DNA from: Oscillospiraceae bacterium
Lineage (GTDB): Bacteria; Bacillota; Clostridia; Oscillospirales; Ruminococcaceae
Reading direction: 5' to 3'
DNA length: 64,000 nucleotides
Assembly (NCBI GenBank): GCA_902790675.1
Contig: CADASU010000002.1
Coordinates: 1-64,000, forward strand
The position numbers and the translations under genes are program-made. This document shows positions 43,996 through 54,667 of this stretch, in pieces. Each line of letters starts with the position of its first letter. The first letter of the stretch is position 1. The notes under the pieces are model-generated. The model saw nothing but the letters and a program-made list of their open reading frames with translations. It did no database searches and had not been told where the DNA came from.

Positions 43996-46900
43996 TTAAA
44001 AATTAAATAAACTAATTTGACTAGTTTCGGGCAAATTTCTTAAAGCGCCCATCTCTTTTAAACACTCAACAACTGTTTTAGAAATGCTTGTTCTTTCAAT
44101 TAATTCTTCAATAGATATATATTCGCCTTGGCCAGCAGATTTTTGTAAACGTTTTGCTGCAGTTTCTCCTAATCCCTTTAAAGAAGTAAACGGTAATCTT
44201 ATTTTACCATTTTCAATTTTATATTTTGTAGCATGCGACAAATATATATCGACCGGAAGAAATTCAAAGCCCCTACATATCATCTCATTTGCAATTAGCA
44301 AAGAATCTAAAACGTCATTTTCTTTGACAGATCTATCATTTCCTTTAGCTATCAAATCACTAATTCTTTTTTTTACCGTTTCCCCGCCTTTAACTATAGC
44401 GTCTGCATCTATATCACCCCCACGCACTGTAAAATATGCTGCATAATAAGCAAGCGGTTCATATAATTTATACCAGCCCAATCTTATAGCTGCAATAACA
44501 TATGCAGCGGCATGAGCTTTAGGAAACATATATTTGATTTTTAAACAACTTTCAATAAACCATTCAGGAACATTATGGTCTCTCATTTGTTGTTTGTGTT
44601 CTTCTGTTAAAAGTTTAGATGCTTTTCCTTTTCTTGTAATTTCCATAATTTTGAATGCTAATTTTGGTTCCAGTCCCTTATGCATTAACGAAATCATAAT
44701 ACTGTCACGTGTTCCTATAACGTCACTAATTTTGCAAATACCGTCTTTAATTAAGTCTTGAGCGTTGTTAAGCCAAACATCTGTTCCATGAGATAATCCT
44801 GAAATTTGAAGTAAATCAGAAAAACATTTGGGCTGAGCATCAACCAACATTTGTCTAACAAATTTTGTACCCATTTCTGGCAGTGACAATGAACCAGTTT
44901 CGCTATAAATTTCAGAGCTGCTAACCCCTAGTGCCTCTGTAGACGTAAACAAACTTATAACTTTCTTGTCACTCATATTAATATCATTTACTTTTTTATT
45001 TGTTAAATCTTCCAGATGTTTATATAATGTTGGAACATCGTGTCCCAATAAATCCAACTTTAAAATGGTATCATGTAGTGAATTAAAATCAAAGTGAGTT
45101 GTTATTATATCACTTTTAGCATCATCCGCGGGATGCTGCACAGGAGTAAAATCATATATATCGTAATCAGAAGGAACAACAACCATTCCCCCAGGATGTT
45201 GCCCAGTAGTTCTCTTAATTCCTTCGCATCCCTTAGCTAAGCGAGTTTCTTCGGCTTTATTTGCAGATATTCCTTGTTCTTCTAGATATTTTAAAGCAAA
45301 ACCATACGCTGTTCTTGTTGCAACAGATGATATTGTTCCTGCTTTAAAAACATAGTCCTTCCCAAATAATTTTTCAGTATATTTATGCGCTCTAGATTGA
45401 TATTCTCCAGAAAAATTAAGATCTATATCGGGAGCTTTATCTCCATCAAATCCTAAAAATGTTTCAAATGGTATATCTTGTCCATCTCTATTGAGATTTT
45501 TTCCGCATTTAGGACACTTTTTATCAGGAAGATCGAACCCAGAGCCAAAACTTCCATCAGTGATAAATTCATTATAATAGCAAGATGGACAAACATAGTG
45601 TGGAGGGAGAGGATTAACTTCAGATATTCCAGCCATTATAGCAACAAATGAAGACCCAACCGATCCCCTTGAACCAACTAAATATCCATCTTCAACTGAC
45701 TTAGCAACTAGTTTTTGTGCAATCATATATAGCACAGCAAAACCATGTTTAATTATTGAGGTTAATTCTCTTTCTAATCTGTCATTAACTATTTTAGGAA
45801 GAGGATCTCCATAAATAGAAACAGCTCGTTTATAAGTAATCTTTCTCAAATCGTCTTCTGACCCATCGATATATGGAGTATAAGTTCCGTGTGGAAATGG
45901 CCTAATATCTCCGTCAATCATATCAGCAATTTTATTAGGATTTGTAATAACTACTTCTTTTGCCTCTTTAGGATCTAAATATGCAAACTCATCTAACATT
46001 TCCTGTGTTGTTCTGAAATATAATGGTGGCTGATTATTGGAATCTGAAAATTTTAACGCAGATTGTATAATTGCACGATATATAGCATCTTTTTTATCAC
46101 AAAAATGAACGTCACCAGTTGCAACAACAGGTTTGTTTAACTCTTTCCCTAATTTTATAATTTCTCTATTAAAATTTTCTAAATCTTCTATGCTCGATGC
46201 TCTACCCTGATCTAACATAAACTTGTTATTTCCAATAGGTTGAATTTCAAGATAGTCGTAAAACGAAGCTATGTTTTTTAGCTTTTCCCATTCCAATCCA
46301 CTAGCAACCGCTTCAAAAACTTCGCCCTTCTCACAAGCACTGCCAACAATAAGCCCTTCCCTATATTTTATCAACAAACTTTTAGGAATTCTAGGTTTTC
46401 TGTAATAAAAGTTAATATGTGCATTCGAAACTAATTTATATAAATTTTTCAAGCCAGTGCTATTTTTAACCAATAAAACCTGATGATAAACCTTTTGCCG
46501 TCTAAAATCAACTTTATTACGCAATTTTAAGTTAATTTCATCTGTGTAATTTATATCATGATCTTCTTTCAAATTTTCAATCATTTTAACAAAAATTTTA
46601 GCCAACATATTTGCATCATCAGAAGCTCTATGATGATTAAAATCGCCAAGTTGTAAATGCTTTGCTAGTCTATCTAAAGAAAATTTGCTTAATTCAGGGT
46701 AAATAACTTTAGATAAAGCAAGTGTATCTATACAAGTGTTTTCAAATTGTATATTATATCTCTTCGCAGTCGCTCGTAAAAAATTCATATCAAAATTGGC
46801 ATTATGAGCTACTAAAACACAATCTCCAGCAAATTCTAAAAATAATTTCAAGGCTTCGTCTTCTAATGGCGCATCTTTAACCATAGAATCATTTATTCCA

Positions 46901-48375
46901 GTAATTTCTGTTATTTTTTCTGGAATATGTTTTTGAGGATTTACCATAGTATTAAATCTATCACAGACAACTCCATTCGACACTATTACAGCGCCAATTT
47001 CAGTTAATCTTTCATTTTTAAAATTTAATCCCGTAGTTTCTGTATCAAATACAACAAACTTACCATTTAAGTCCTGTTTCTTATTTCCATCAACAATATT
47101 AGCAAGATCATCTATAAAATAACTTTCTACCCCAAAAATTGGTTTAATTTTTCCACCATTTTTTCTTATTTTATCTACAGCGTTCATAGCTTCGGGAAAC
47201 GCTTGAACAACACCATGATCGGTTATTGCTATTGCTTTATGTCCCCAACTATGTGCAAGCTCTATAAACTTTGATATTGGAGTAATAGCATCCATAGAGG
47301 ACATATTGGTATGCAAATGCAACTCAACCCGTTTTTCTTCTAGCTCGTCTTTGCGTTCGTTTTTATCTAGCAATACAATATCTTTAGGCATACATATAAG
47401 TGATTTATCAAATCGATCGTTTTCGATATTTCCTCGCAGTAAAACTCTCGAGCCTTCAGTTAAAACATCAAATTTTTTTGAACTCTCAGATTGACAAAAA
47501 ATTTTAAAAGCAATAGAATTGGTAAAATCAGTTATATAGTATGTTCTAATTTGCCGAGTGCCTTCTTTATATTCATGAATATTTACAGAAAATATTTCAC
47601 CGCAAATTACACAATTATCTTGAACATTATTAATGTACTTTATATCCACAGGTTTTGCACCAATATTTTTTCCTTTAACAACTTTTTGGCCTTTAATAAC
47701 ATTAGATTTGTTATCAAAAACAACATCTTCTTTTTCTTTTTTGATATTTTTAATACTAGAATCAGAAATGTTATCATGCATGTCAAATGGTGGTAAATCA
47801 TCATCAAAATTGACAGCTTGTTTAGTATTATTACTTGATAATTTTGCAGATCCTGTTCTATCAAATTTCAAATTATCTATATCATTTTTTGATAATTCTT
47901 TAACGCCATCAAACTTAACAACAATATTAACAGAAAATTGAGTGTTAATTAAAGCCCCAATCTTTCTATCTGCTTGCAAATTTGAAAGAGCTTTTAATCC
48001 TCCATTTTTCAAATAAATTGTCAATATGTTTGAATTTAATTCAATTGAACAGTTTTCCAAAAAACTAGCTATTACAGGTGATATTAATTTAACTTGCTCC
48101 AAAATATACGAGACAGAATTTTCGCCAAGCATATTAGGATTATATCTAGGATATATGTATGTAGCCTGTAAATTCAAACTATCTTTTATAAATTCTTCGC
48201 ACTTTTGAATGTCACTAACACTAACAAAATCATTTAACTTTAAAAAAATTTTAATGTATGAATTTGTTTTGGACTTAGTAATTTTTAAAATTTCATTATC
48301 TTTAAAAGGTTTAAATATGTCATTGGAGTTGTCTAATGTTCCGAATACATAAGATAAACTTTTCATCATTTTCAA
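43996..48375 (-). CDS. polC: DNA polymerase III subunit alpha, PolC type
   Basis: Main replicative polymerase of Firmicutes. 1459 residues, domains in order: N-terminal domain; OB fold; PHP domain beginning with ELHLHTNMSSMD near residue 352; inserted proofreading exonuclease at ~437-600 with FDTETTGL, HNANFDMNF and HHRASDDA; the PHP remainder; zinc finger with CPSC and CPKC near 925-950; the palm with PDIDLNFSGEYQ near 983; and fingers and HhH regions. Proofreading and polymerase acidic residues are intact. It follows ispG in the conserved dxr-rseP-ispG-polC order. Confidence 0.98.
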   Translation of the reverse strand: MKMMKSLSYVFGTLDNSNDIFKPFKDNEILKITKSKTNSYIKIFLKLNDFVSVSDIQKCEEFIKDSLNLQATYIYPRYNPNMLGENSVSYILEQVKLISPVIASFLENCSIELNSNILTIYLKNGGLKALSNLQADRKIGALINTQFSVNIVVKFDGVKELSKNDIDNLKFDRTGSAKLSSNNTKQAVNFDDDLPPFDMHDNISDSSIKNIKKEKEDVVFDNKSNVIKGQKVVKGKNIGAKPVDIKYINNVQDNCVICGEIFSVNIHEYKEGTRQIRTYYITDFTNSIAFKIFCQSESSKKFDVLTEGSRVLLRGNIENDRFDKSLICMPKDIVLLDKNERKDELEEKRVELHLHTNMSSMDAITPISKFIELAHSWGHKAIAITDHGVVQAFPEAMNAVDKIRKNGGKIKPIFGVESYFIDDLANIVDGNKKQDLNGKFVVFDTETTGLNFKNERLTEIGAVIVSNGVVCDRFNTMVNPQKHIPEKITEITGINDSMVKDAPLEDEALKLFLEFAGDCVLVAHNANFDMNFLRATAKRYNIQFENTCIDTLALSKVIYPELSKFSLDRLAKHLQLGDFNHHRASDDANMLAKIFVKMIENLKEDHDINYTDEINLKLRNKVDFRRQKVYHQVLLVKNSTGLKNLYKLVSNAHINFYYRKPRIPKSLLIKYREGLIVGSACEKGEVFEAVASGLEWEKLKNIASFYDYLEIQPIGNNKFMLDQGRASSIEDLENFNREIIKLGKELNKPVVATGDVHFCDKKDAIYRAIIQSALKFSDSNNQPPLYFRTTQEMLDEFAYLDPKEAKEVVITNPNKIADMIDGDIRPFPHGTYTPYIDGSEDDLRKITYKRAVSIYGDPLPKIVNDRLERELTSIIKHGFAVLYMIAQKLVAKSVEDGYLVGSRGSVGSSFVAIMAGISEVNPLPPHYVCPSCYYNEFITDGSFGSGFDLPDKKCPKCGKNLNRDGQDIPFETFLGFDGDKAPDIDLNFSGEYQSRAHKYTEKLFGKDYVFKAGTISSVATRTAYGFALKYLEEQGISANKAEETRLAKGCEGIKRTTGQHPGGMVVVPSDYDIYDFTPVQHPADDAKSDIITTHFDFNSLHDTILKLDLLGHDVPTLYKHLEDLTNKKVNDINMSDKKVISLFTSTEALGVSSSEIYSETGSLSLPEMGTKFVRQMLVDAQPKCFSDLLQISGLSHGTDVWLNNAQDLIKDGICKISDVIGTRDSIMISLMHKGLEPKLAFKIMEITRKGKASKLLTEEHKQQMRDHNVPEWFIESCLKIKYMFPKAHAAAYVIAAIRLGWYKLYEPLAYYAAYFTVRGGDIDADAIVKGGETVKKRISDLIAKGNDRSVKENDVLDSLLIANEMICRGFEFLPVDIYLSHATKYKIENGKIRLPFTSLKGLGETAAKRLQKSAGQGEYISIEELIERTSISKTVVECLKEMGALRNLPETSQISLFNF

Positions 48376-48410
48376 AAACTCTTTCTTTATTAATTAACAA
48401 GTCCATTATA

Positions 48411-49457
48411 CTACATTTTTTTAATTTCATCAATTAACACTTTAACAATTTCCTCTTCAGATATTTTTCTTTCAACTTTACCCTTTTTAAATAAAACAGC
48501 TTGCTTATTTCCACCTGCTATTCCAATATCTGCGTCCTTAGCTTCGCCAGGGCCATTAACAGCACAGCCCATTATTGCAACCTTTATTGGTTTAGATACA
48601 TTTTCTAATTCTTTTTCAATTTTATTGGTAAGACCTATTATGTCTATTTTAGTTCTGCCACAAGTTGGGCACGAAACAATTTTAACACCAGTTTCTTCTA
48701 AATTTAAGGATTTCAAAATATCATGTCCTACTTTAACTTCTTCGACAGGATCACCTGTTAATGAAACCCTAATGGTTTCGCCTATCTCATCAGCAAGTAG
48801 CGCTCCTATTCCAATAGACGATTTCATAATTCCCATGCGCTTTGTTCCCGATTCTGTAACACCTATATGTAATGGATATCTACACATTTCACTCAACATT
48901 TTATATGCTCTAATAGTTGTTGGAACATCAGACGATTTTATTGATATAACTATATCCTCAAAGTCAAATTTTTCCAGCAAATTAACACTATTTAAAGCAC
49001 TTTCAACTAAGGCTTCTGCTTTGGGCCCAAAATATTTAGCTAATAAATCCTTTTCTAGTGAACCAGAGTTAACACCAATTCTTATGGGAATGCCTTCACT
49101 TCTGCATGCTTGAACTACTTTTTTTATTTTACCTTCATCCCCAATGTTTCCAGGATTTATGCGTATTTTATCTGCCCCTGCTCTTGCCGATTCAATAGCT
49201 AATCTATAATCAAAATGAATATCTGCGACTACTGGAATAGATATTTGTTTTTTTATTGCGGGAATAAGACGTATATCACTTAAAGTAGGAATTGCAACGC
49301 GAATTATATCACAGCCTTTGTCTTCCAACAATTTAGCTTGTAATACATTTGCTTCTATATCTTTAGACGGCTTATTTAGCATAGATTGAACATATATTTT
49401 TCCACCATCAAATTGATAGCCGTTTTTTAAAGAAACCAATTTTAAATTTCTGCGCAT
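48411..49457 (-). CDS. ispG: 4-hydroxy-3-methylbut-2-en-1-yl diphosphate synthase
   Basis: MEP-pathway Fe-S enzyme that makes HMBPP. 348 residues, the bacterial form without the plant insert. The TIM-barrel part contains VADIHFDYRLA and RINPGNIG; the 4Fe-4S ligands are in VSCPTCGRT near residue 267 and GCAVNGPGEAKDADIGIAGG near residue 300. Start ATG 49457 follows GGAGGG. It lies 16 bp after rseP. With dxr in the same operon it supplies undecaprenyl precursors, matching uppS. Confidence 0.97.
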   Translation of the reverse strand: MRRNLKLVSLKNGYQFDGGKIYVQSMLNKPSKDIEANVLQAKLLEDKGCDIIRVAIPTLSDIRLIPAIKKQISIPVVADIHFDYRLAIESARAGADKIRINPGNIGDEGKIKKVVQACRSEGIPIRIGVNSGSLEKDLLAKYFGPKAEALVESALNSVNLLEKFDFEDIVISIKSSDVPTTIRAYKMLSEMCRYPLHIGVTESGTKRMGIMKSSIGIGALLADEIGETIRVSLTGDPVEEVKVGHDILKSLNLEETGVKIVSCPTCGRTKIDIIGLTNKIEKELENVSKPIKVAIMGCAVNGPGEAKDADIGIAGGNKQAVLFKKGKVERKISEEEIVKVLIDEIKKM

Positions 49458-49473
49458 TATATACCCTCCAAAT

Positions 49474-50451
49474 TTAAAAAAACGAACAAATATCTTTTAT
49501 TGCTACCACTATAAACAAAAATATCAAAATTAATATTCCAAGCGCATTCACATAATTTTGAAATGATTTTTTTATTTTTCTTCTAAATATTAATTCAAAC
49601 AATAAAAATATAAAACGCCCACCATCTAAAGCAGGAAATGGCAACAAATTAAATATACCTATATTTATAGATAATAAAGGAAATAAAGATATCACAGATA
49701 AAGCACCTTGGTTTTTAGCATCACTCACCGATTTAGTGAAGCCAACTGGTCCAGAAATATTATCAATTGAAATTTTTCCAGTAACTAAATCGCAAATAGA
49801 AATCCACACTAATTTTGTAACAAACACTGATTTGTTAAAGCTGGTTGTAAAAAAATTCGAAAATGTTAATTGCTCAACATCAAGAGATATTCCTAGTGTC
49901 CTATAACTTTTTTCTCCATCTTTAATAAAATATCCGACATCATTTAATTCAATAATTTCATTATTTCTTAAGACAGTTAAATTAACTGGCATATCGTCCT
50001 CTATTTTTGAAAGTTCAAAAATCAAATCATTTGCCCCAAAAATATGATGAGTATTTATACTTTTTATACAATCACCAGCTTGAATTTTGTTCTGATCTAA
50101 ATTAACAGATTTAACTTTGGTAGAAACAAATTGTCCTTGAATTAATACAATGATTGAAATAACCAAAAATCCGCTAATAATATTTACTAAAGACCCTGCG
50201 AGGATCACAGCAATTCTTTTTTGTATTGGCGTTTTTTCAAAATTATCATCGTCAATAGAGACATATCCACCAATAGGTAAAGCTCTTAAAAAGTATTTAG
50301 TTTCACCACTTCCCCAGCTAAATATAGAAGGGCCCATTCCGATGGAAAATGCATTAATCTTAACTTTATTAATTTTGGCAGTTATAAAATGACCTAATTC
50401 ATGAAAAACAACAACAACACCAAAAAGCAATATGGTCAAAACAACCGCCAT
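49474..50451 (-). CDS. rseP: site-2 type zinc metalloprotease RseP
   Basis: Membrane-embedded protease that cleaves transmembrane anti-sigma factors or leftover signal peptides. HELGH near residue 17 lies in the first membrane helix; a PDZ domain follows at about 105-175; LLPFPALDGGRF near residue 276 supplies the third metal ligand; membrane helices near the C-terminus. About 325 residues from ATG 50451, which has TTGGAGGA upstream; the frame extends five codons further. Eight bases separate it from dxr. Confidence 0.95.
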   Translation of the reverse strand: MAVVLTILLFGVVVVFHELGHFITAKINKVKINAFSIGMGPSIFSWGSGETKYFLRALPIGGYVSIDDDNFEKTPIQKRIAVILAGSLVNIISGFLVISIIVLIQGQFVSTKVKSVNLDQNKIQAGDCIKSINTHHIFGANDLIFELSKIEDDMPVNLTVLRNNEIIELNDVGYFIKDGEKSYRTLGISLDVEQLTFSNFFTTSFNKSVFVTKLVWISICDLVTGKISIDNISGPVGFTKSVSDAKNQGALSVISLFPLLSINIGIFNLLPFPALDGGRFIFLLFELIFRRKIKKSFQNYVNALGILILIFLFIVVAIKDICSFF

Positions 50452-50474
50452 AACTATATCCTCCAAATATTAAT

Positions 50475-51620
50475 TTATATTTTAAAATAATCAAGTACAA
50501 AATTTCTAGTTTTTTTATCAATTTGTAAAATTGAAGATATTGATTTTAAATCACCTATATTTTTCATTTTCATCGCTGCTTCAACACATCTTTCTATATC
50601 TAAAAATCCTATTCTGCCAGATAAAAACAGCTCAACAGCTACTTCATTGGCAGCATTAACTATTGCAGGATATAAACCTCCTTTAGATATAGCTTTCCTA
50701 CATATATCTATGCATTTAAAGTTTTGATAGTCTGGCTTATAAAAGTTAAGACTTTCATAATCAGTTAAAGCCAACCGTCTTGCATTAGAACAAGCACGAT
50801 CTGGATATGTTAAAGCATATTGAATAGGCAAGTGCATATCAGGAACACCTAACTGACCTATTATAGAACCATCTACATATTCAACAGCAGAATGTAAAAC
50901 GCTTTGAGGATGTATGACTATTTCAATATCTTTAGGGTCTTTATTAAACAGCCATACTGCTTCAATTAATTCTAACCCTTTATTCATCATTGTTGCACTA
51001 TCTATAGAAATTTTATTTCCCATATTCCAATTTGGATGGTTTAAAGCAGCTTCTACTGTTGCTTTTTCAAGAAAATTTCTATCCTTGTTAAAAAATGGTC
51101 CGCCGGATGCTGTCAATATAATTTTAGATATCTGCTTCTCTTTATTTCCTTGAATACACTGAAAAATTGCAGAATGCTCACTATCAACAGGTAAAATTGC
51201 ACAATCATGTTTTTTGGCCGCTTCCATAACCAAATATCCACCAGTAACCAAAGTTTCTTTATTAGCCAATGCAATATTATTATTATTTTCAATAGCACAC
51301 ATAGTTGGTAATAATCCGGCAATTCCAACAACAGCATTTAAAACAATATCTGAATTCAACGAAGCCACTTCACAAAGTCCGTCTATTCCACAAACGACTT
51401 TAACAAAGCAGTCATTTAAATTCATTTTTAATTCTTTATACAAATTTTGATCAGATATACAAATTAAACTTGGCTTAAATTTTCTAGTTTGATTTTCAAG
51501 CACTTTAATATTTTTATTGGCTGTCAGCGCAATGACATCAATATTTAAATTTTCTGCAACATCTAAGGCTTGAGTTCCAATAGACCCTGTGCTTCCCAAT
51601 AAACTCATATTTTTTATCAT
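50475..51620 (-). CDS. dxr: 1-deoxy-D-xylulose 5-phosphate reductoisomerase
   Basis: First committed step of the MEP isoprenoid pathway, NADPH and metal dependent, target of fosmidomycin. Rossmann start LLGSTGSIGTQALD; ALANKETLVTGG near residue 118; PVDSEHSAIFQC near residue 143 with metal ligands; LTASGGPF; WNMGNKISIDSATMMNKGLE near residue 195. 381 residues, normal. It is placed between cdsA and rseP as in most clostridia. Confidence 0.97.
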   Translation of the reverse strand: MIKNMSLLGSTGSIGTQALDVAENLNIDVIALTANKNIKVLENQTRKFKPSLICISDQNLYKELKMNLNDCFVKVVCGIDGLCEVASLNSDIVLNAVVGIAGLLPTMCAIENNNNIALANKETLVTGGYLVMEAAKKHDCAILPVDSEHSAIFQCIQGNKEKQISKIILTASGGPFFNKDRNFLEKATVEAALNHPNWNMGNKISIDSATMMNKGLELIEAVWLFNKDPKDIEIVIHPQSVLHSAVEYVDGSIIGQLGVPDMHLPIQYALTYPDRACSNARRLALTDYESLNFYKPDYQNFKCIDICRKAISKGGLYPAIVNAANEVAVELFLSGRIGFLDIERCVEAAMKMKNIGDLKSISSILQIDKKTRNFVLDYFKI

Positions 51621-51659
51621 ATTATCACCTCCAAAAAAGTCAATTTAAGGGCTTTAAAT

Positions 51660-52484
51660 TTAGCTAATAATCGGGTAAGAAGAGATAATAGGATAAGAAA
51701 TAGCAAAAACAAACACCAAGCTATCAAATCTATCTAAAAAACCACCATGGCCTGGCATAATATTTCCAAAGTCTTTTACATTATACTGCCTTTTTATTAC
51801 AGATGCAACCAAATCTCCCAGAATAGAAAATATTGTTCCTAAAAAGATTACCAAAATTAAAGTTATAAAATTTATTTTAACATCACTGTATATAAAACGG
51901 AAAAATATAAAATTAAAAATAAACACAGTAAAGCAGACTGAAATCACGCCGCCAATTAAACCTTCAACTGTTTTATTAGGACTTATTTTAGGAGTTAACT
52001 TCGTTTTTCCAAACTTCATTCCCACAAAATATGCTCCTGCATCACAAATACAAGGAATTAAACACAAAAGCAAAATATAATATAAACTATATGGTTCAAA
52101 ATCGTCTCTTATGTAGATTATGTTTGAAATACAAAAACTAACGAATACAGAAAATGATGTGCAAAAAATCAATTCATTAATTTTTATTATATTATATTTT
52201 TTCAGCAGAACAAATATTAAAAATACTAAATATATAATTAAAGTATTCAAACGTAAATCTAACGACCCACTAATTTTCAAAAAAGGAAATATTATTGTAA
52301 GAATTTCAGAAACTATAAACAAAACAAAAGACTTTGAACGCATTTTGGTAGTAGAAAATATCTCATAAACTATAATTGAACAAATTACAGATATCGCCAA
52401 ATTTAAAACTATAGATTTATAAAACACCAGAATCAAAATTGCAAAAAATATTCCAACACTCGCACTTAATATTCTTGTTTTCAA
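51660..52484 (-). CDS. cdsA: phosphatidate cytidylyltransferase
   Basis: Makes CDP-diacylglycerol from CTP and phosphatidate in the membrane. About seven to eight hydrophobic segments; LTPKISPNKTVEGLIGG near residue 165; the family signature GDLVASVIKRQYNVKDFGNIMPGHGG near residue 225, ending in DRFDSLVFV. 274 residues. The last residues are a duplicated peptide (SYPIIS twice), seen also as an imperfect 18 bp DNA duplication near 51665-51700. It lies 9 bp after uppS. Confidence 0.95.
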   Translation of the reverse strand: MKTRILSASVGIFFAILILVFYKSIVLNLAISVICSIIVYEIFSTTKMRSKSFVLFIVSEILTIIFPFLKISGSLDLRLNTLIIYLVFLIFVLLKKYNIIKINELIFCTSFSVFVSFCISNIIYIRDDFEPYSLYYILLLCLIPCICDAGAYFVGMKFGKTKLTPKISPNKTVEGLIGGVISVCFTVFIFNFIFFRFIYSDVKINFITLILVIFLGTIFSILGDLVASVIKRQYNVKDFGNIMPGHGGFLDRFDSLVFVFAISYPIISSYPIIS

Positions 52485-52493
52485 AAGAACACC

Positions 52494-53204
52494 TCATTTA
52501 ACACTACCATATGTTCGATTCCTTCTATTATATTCTTCAATTGCAATATCAATATGTTTGGGTTTAAATTCCGGCCATAGTATATTTTCCATAAAATAAA
52601 ATTCAGCATATGCTAGTTGCCATATTAAAAAATTAGAAATTCTATATTCACCACTTGGTCTTATTAATAAATCTACATTTGGTAATCCTCTTGTATATAA
52701 ATTTTCTTCAATTATTTGTTCGTTAATATCATTTAAACTTATTTGATCATTTTTAACTTTAAATGCTATTTGCTTTGCAGCATTTTTAAGTTCATCTCTT
52801 CCACCATAATTTACAGCTATTCCAAAAATCATTCCTGTATTTTTGTCAAATTCTTCTTCAATTTGTTTCATTTTGTCTTGTACATCTTGACTAAAAACAC
52901 TAATATCTCCAAAAAATCTAATCTTTACATTATATTTCAAATAAGAATGCATGTTTTTTAAATAATTCTTAATCAGTTTCATTAATCCATCAACTTCATC
53001 TTTGGGCCTGTTCCAATTTTCTGTTGAAAAAGCATATAAAGTTAAAACCTTAACACCTATTTTATTACAATGAAGTACAATAGATTTTATAGTCTTAGAG
53101 CCAGCAATATGTCCTGCTTTTCTCGGAAGCCCTCGTTTTTTAGCCCATCTTCCATTCCCATCCATTATAATAGCAATATGTTCAGGAATATTCAAAGCAT
53201 TCAC
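52494..53204 (-). CDS. uppS: undecaprenyl diphosphate synthase (cis-prenyltransferase)
   Basis: Makes the C55 lipid carrier for peptidoglycan. Signature IAIIMDGNGRWAKKRGLPRKAGH near residue 10; TLYAFSTENWNRP near residue 55; the C-terminal DLLIRPSGEYRISNFLIWQLAYAEF block near residue 180. In the last block most homologues read SGE.R.SNF, as here. 236 residues. Coupled with frr and cdsA. Confidence 0.97.
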   Translation of the reverse strand: MNALNIPEHIAIIMDGNGRWAKKRGLPRKAGHIAGSKTIKSIVLHCNKIGVKVLTLYAFSTENWNRPKDEVDGLMKLIKNYLKNMHSYLKYNVKIRFFGDISVFSQDVQDKMKQIEEEFDKNTGMIFGIAVNYGGRDELKNAAKQIAFKVKNDQISLNDINEQIIEENLYTRGLPNVDLLIRPSGEYRISNFLIWQLAYAEFYFMENILWPEFKPKHIDIAIEEYNRRNRTYGSVK

Positions 53205-53267
53205 CTCACAAAATTAATGCAACAAAAAAGGAGCTATAATAAATTCACTCCTTCAAAAAAACCTAAT

Positions 53268-53822
53268 TTAAATTTCTAAAATCTCTTTTTCTTTCAAGGC
53301 TGATATTGAATCTATATCTTTAATATATTTATTAACTAAATCTTGTATTTCATTTTCCTTGTCTTTTATTTCATCTTCACTAATAGAACCTTCTTTTTTC
53401 AATGCTTTGATTTTATCTATAGCATCGCGCCTTATGTTTCTTATGGCAACTTTCGAATCTTCTTTTATTTTATGTATATCTTTAACAATTTCTTTTCTTC
53501 TTTCTTCTGTTAATTGTGGAAAAACTAGTCGTAATACTTTACCGTCATTAGTAGGATTTATTCCAATGTCAGCCTGATGTATCGCTTTTTCAATTAAAGG
53601 CAGTGCTGAAGGATCCCACGGGCTTATTACTAAAACTCTCGCCTCTGCAATTGAAATAGCTGCCATCTGATTTATTGGAGTTTTTACATCATAGTAATCA
53701 ACTAAAATTTTATCCAATATGGCCGGATTTGCACGCCCAGCACGTATTGTAGCATATTCTTGAGATAAACGATCTATACTTTTTTTCATTTTATCTTCTG
53801 ATTGTTTTAAAATATTATTCAT
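53268..53822 (-). CDS. frr: ribosome recycling factor
   Basis: Splits the post-termination ribosome with EF-G. 184 residues; EYATIRAGRANPAILDKI near residue 23, then PINQMAAISIAEARVLVISPWD, LPQLTEERRKE and VAIRNIRRDA. Start ATG 53822 has GGAGGG upstream; the frame extends six codons further without a better site. It lies 37 bp after pyrH, the normal pyrH-frr order. Confidence 0.97.
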   Translation of the reverse strand: MNNILKQSEDKMKKSIDRLSQEYATIRAGRANPAILDKILVDYYDVKTPINQMAAISIAEARVLVISPWDPSALPLIEKAIHQADIGINPTNDGKVLRLVFPQLTEERRKEIVKDIHKIKEDSKVAIRNIRRDAIDKIKALKKEGSISEDEIKDKENEIQDLVNKYIKDIDSISALKEKEILEI

Positions 53823-53859
53823 AAAATAGTCCCTCCACAAAAAACACTAATATAATAAA

Positions 53860-54564
53860 TTAACTTATTAAAGTACCTATAGATTCACCCATTCCAACTT
53901 TCACTATATTTTTAGGATCACTCAAATTAAAAACAAGCAAAGGAATTCCATTATCTCTGCACATAGCGGCTGCAGTTCCATCAACAAAATTTAAATTTTT
54001 AGATATAACTTCATCAAAAGAAATAGAATCATATTTCTTAGCGTCATCATATTTATGCGGATCTTTATCATAAACGCCATCAACCATAGTTGCTTTAAAA
54101 ATAATATCTGCTTCAATTTCAGCAGCTCGCAAAGATGCAGCTGTATCGGTAGAAAAAAACGGATTACCAGTTCCACAGCCAAATATAACAATTCTTCCCT
54201 TCTCCATATGGCGCATTGCTCTATTTCTAATATAAGGCTCTGCAACAGCTTGCATCGAAATTGCTGTTTGAACTCTAACATTCGCACCATATTCTTCTAA
54301 AATATCTGCAACAGCTAAAGCGTTCATTGTTGTTGCTAACATACCAATATGGTCTGCTCTTGTTCTATCCATAGCCCCACTAGAACGACCACGCCAAAAA
54401 TTTCCTCCACCAACTACTATAGATATTTCAACGCCTAAATCATAAAGATTTTTTATTTCTCTGCAAATATTATTAATAACACTATAATCCAGCCCAAATT
54501 TCTTGTTTCCAGCTAAAGCCTCACCGCTCAATTTTAATAATATTCTTTTATATTTTGGCTTCAT
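53860..54564 (-). CDS. pyrH: UMP kinase
   Basis: Hexameric bacterial UMP kinase of the amino-acid-kinase fold. [11 protein letters not shown] at the N-terminus; [13 protein letters not shown] near residue 50; [14 protein letters not shown] near residue 71; [15 protein letters not shown] near residue 133. 234 residues. First gene of the conserved run down to polC and recQ; rpsB and tsf, which often precede it, are not adjacent here. Confidence 0.97.
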   Translation of the reverse strand: MKPKYKRILLKLSGEALAGNKKFGLDYSVINNICREIKNLYDLGVEISIVVGGGNFWRGRSSGAMDRTRADHIGMLATTMNALAVADILEEYGANVRVQTAISMQAVAEPYIRNRAMRHMEKGRIVIFGCGTGNPFFSTDTAASLRAAEIEADIIFKATMVDGVYDKDPHKYDDAKKYDSISFDEVISKNLNFVDGTAAAMCRDNGIPLLVFNLSDPKNIVKVGMGESIGTLIS

Positions 54565-54612
54565 TCAAATCCTCCGAAACTCATTTTAAATAGTATGTAA
54601 CCATACAGTATG

Positions 54613-54641
54613 ATTTTACAATAAATAATATAAAAAGTAAA
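54613..54641 (-). promoter_or_regulatory. possible promoter for pyrH operon
   Basis: Minus strand: TTTACT (54641-54636), 17 bp spacer, TAAAAT (54618-54613). GTATG/CATAC half-sites at 54593-54612 overlap the expected transcript start. Confidence 0.45.
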
Positions 54642-54667
54642 GTATAAATTAAAATAAATTTCGATTA

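Noticed and set aside
47491..47941. Plus-strand frames within polC
   Set aside because: They lie wholly inside an intact 1459-residue polC and show no family features.
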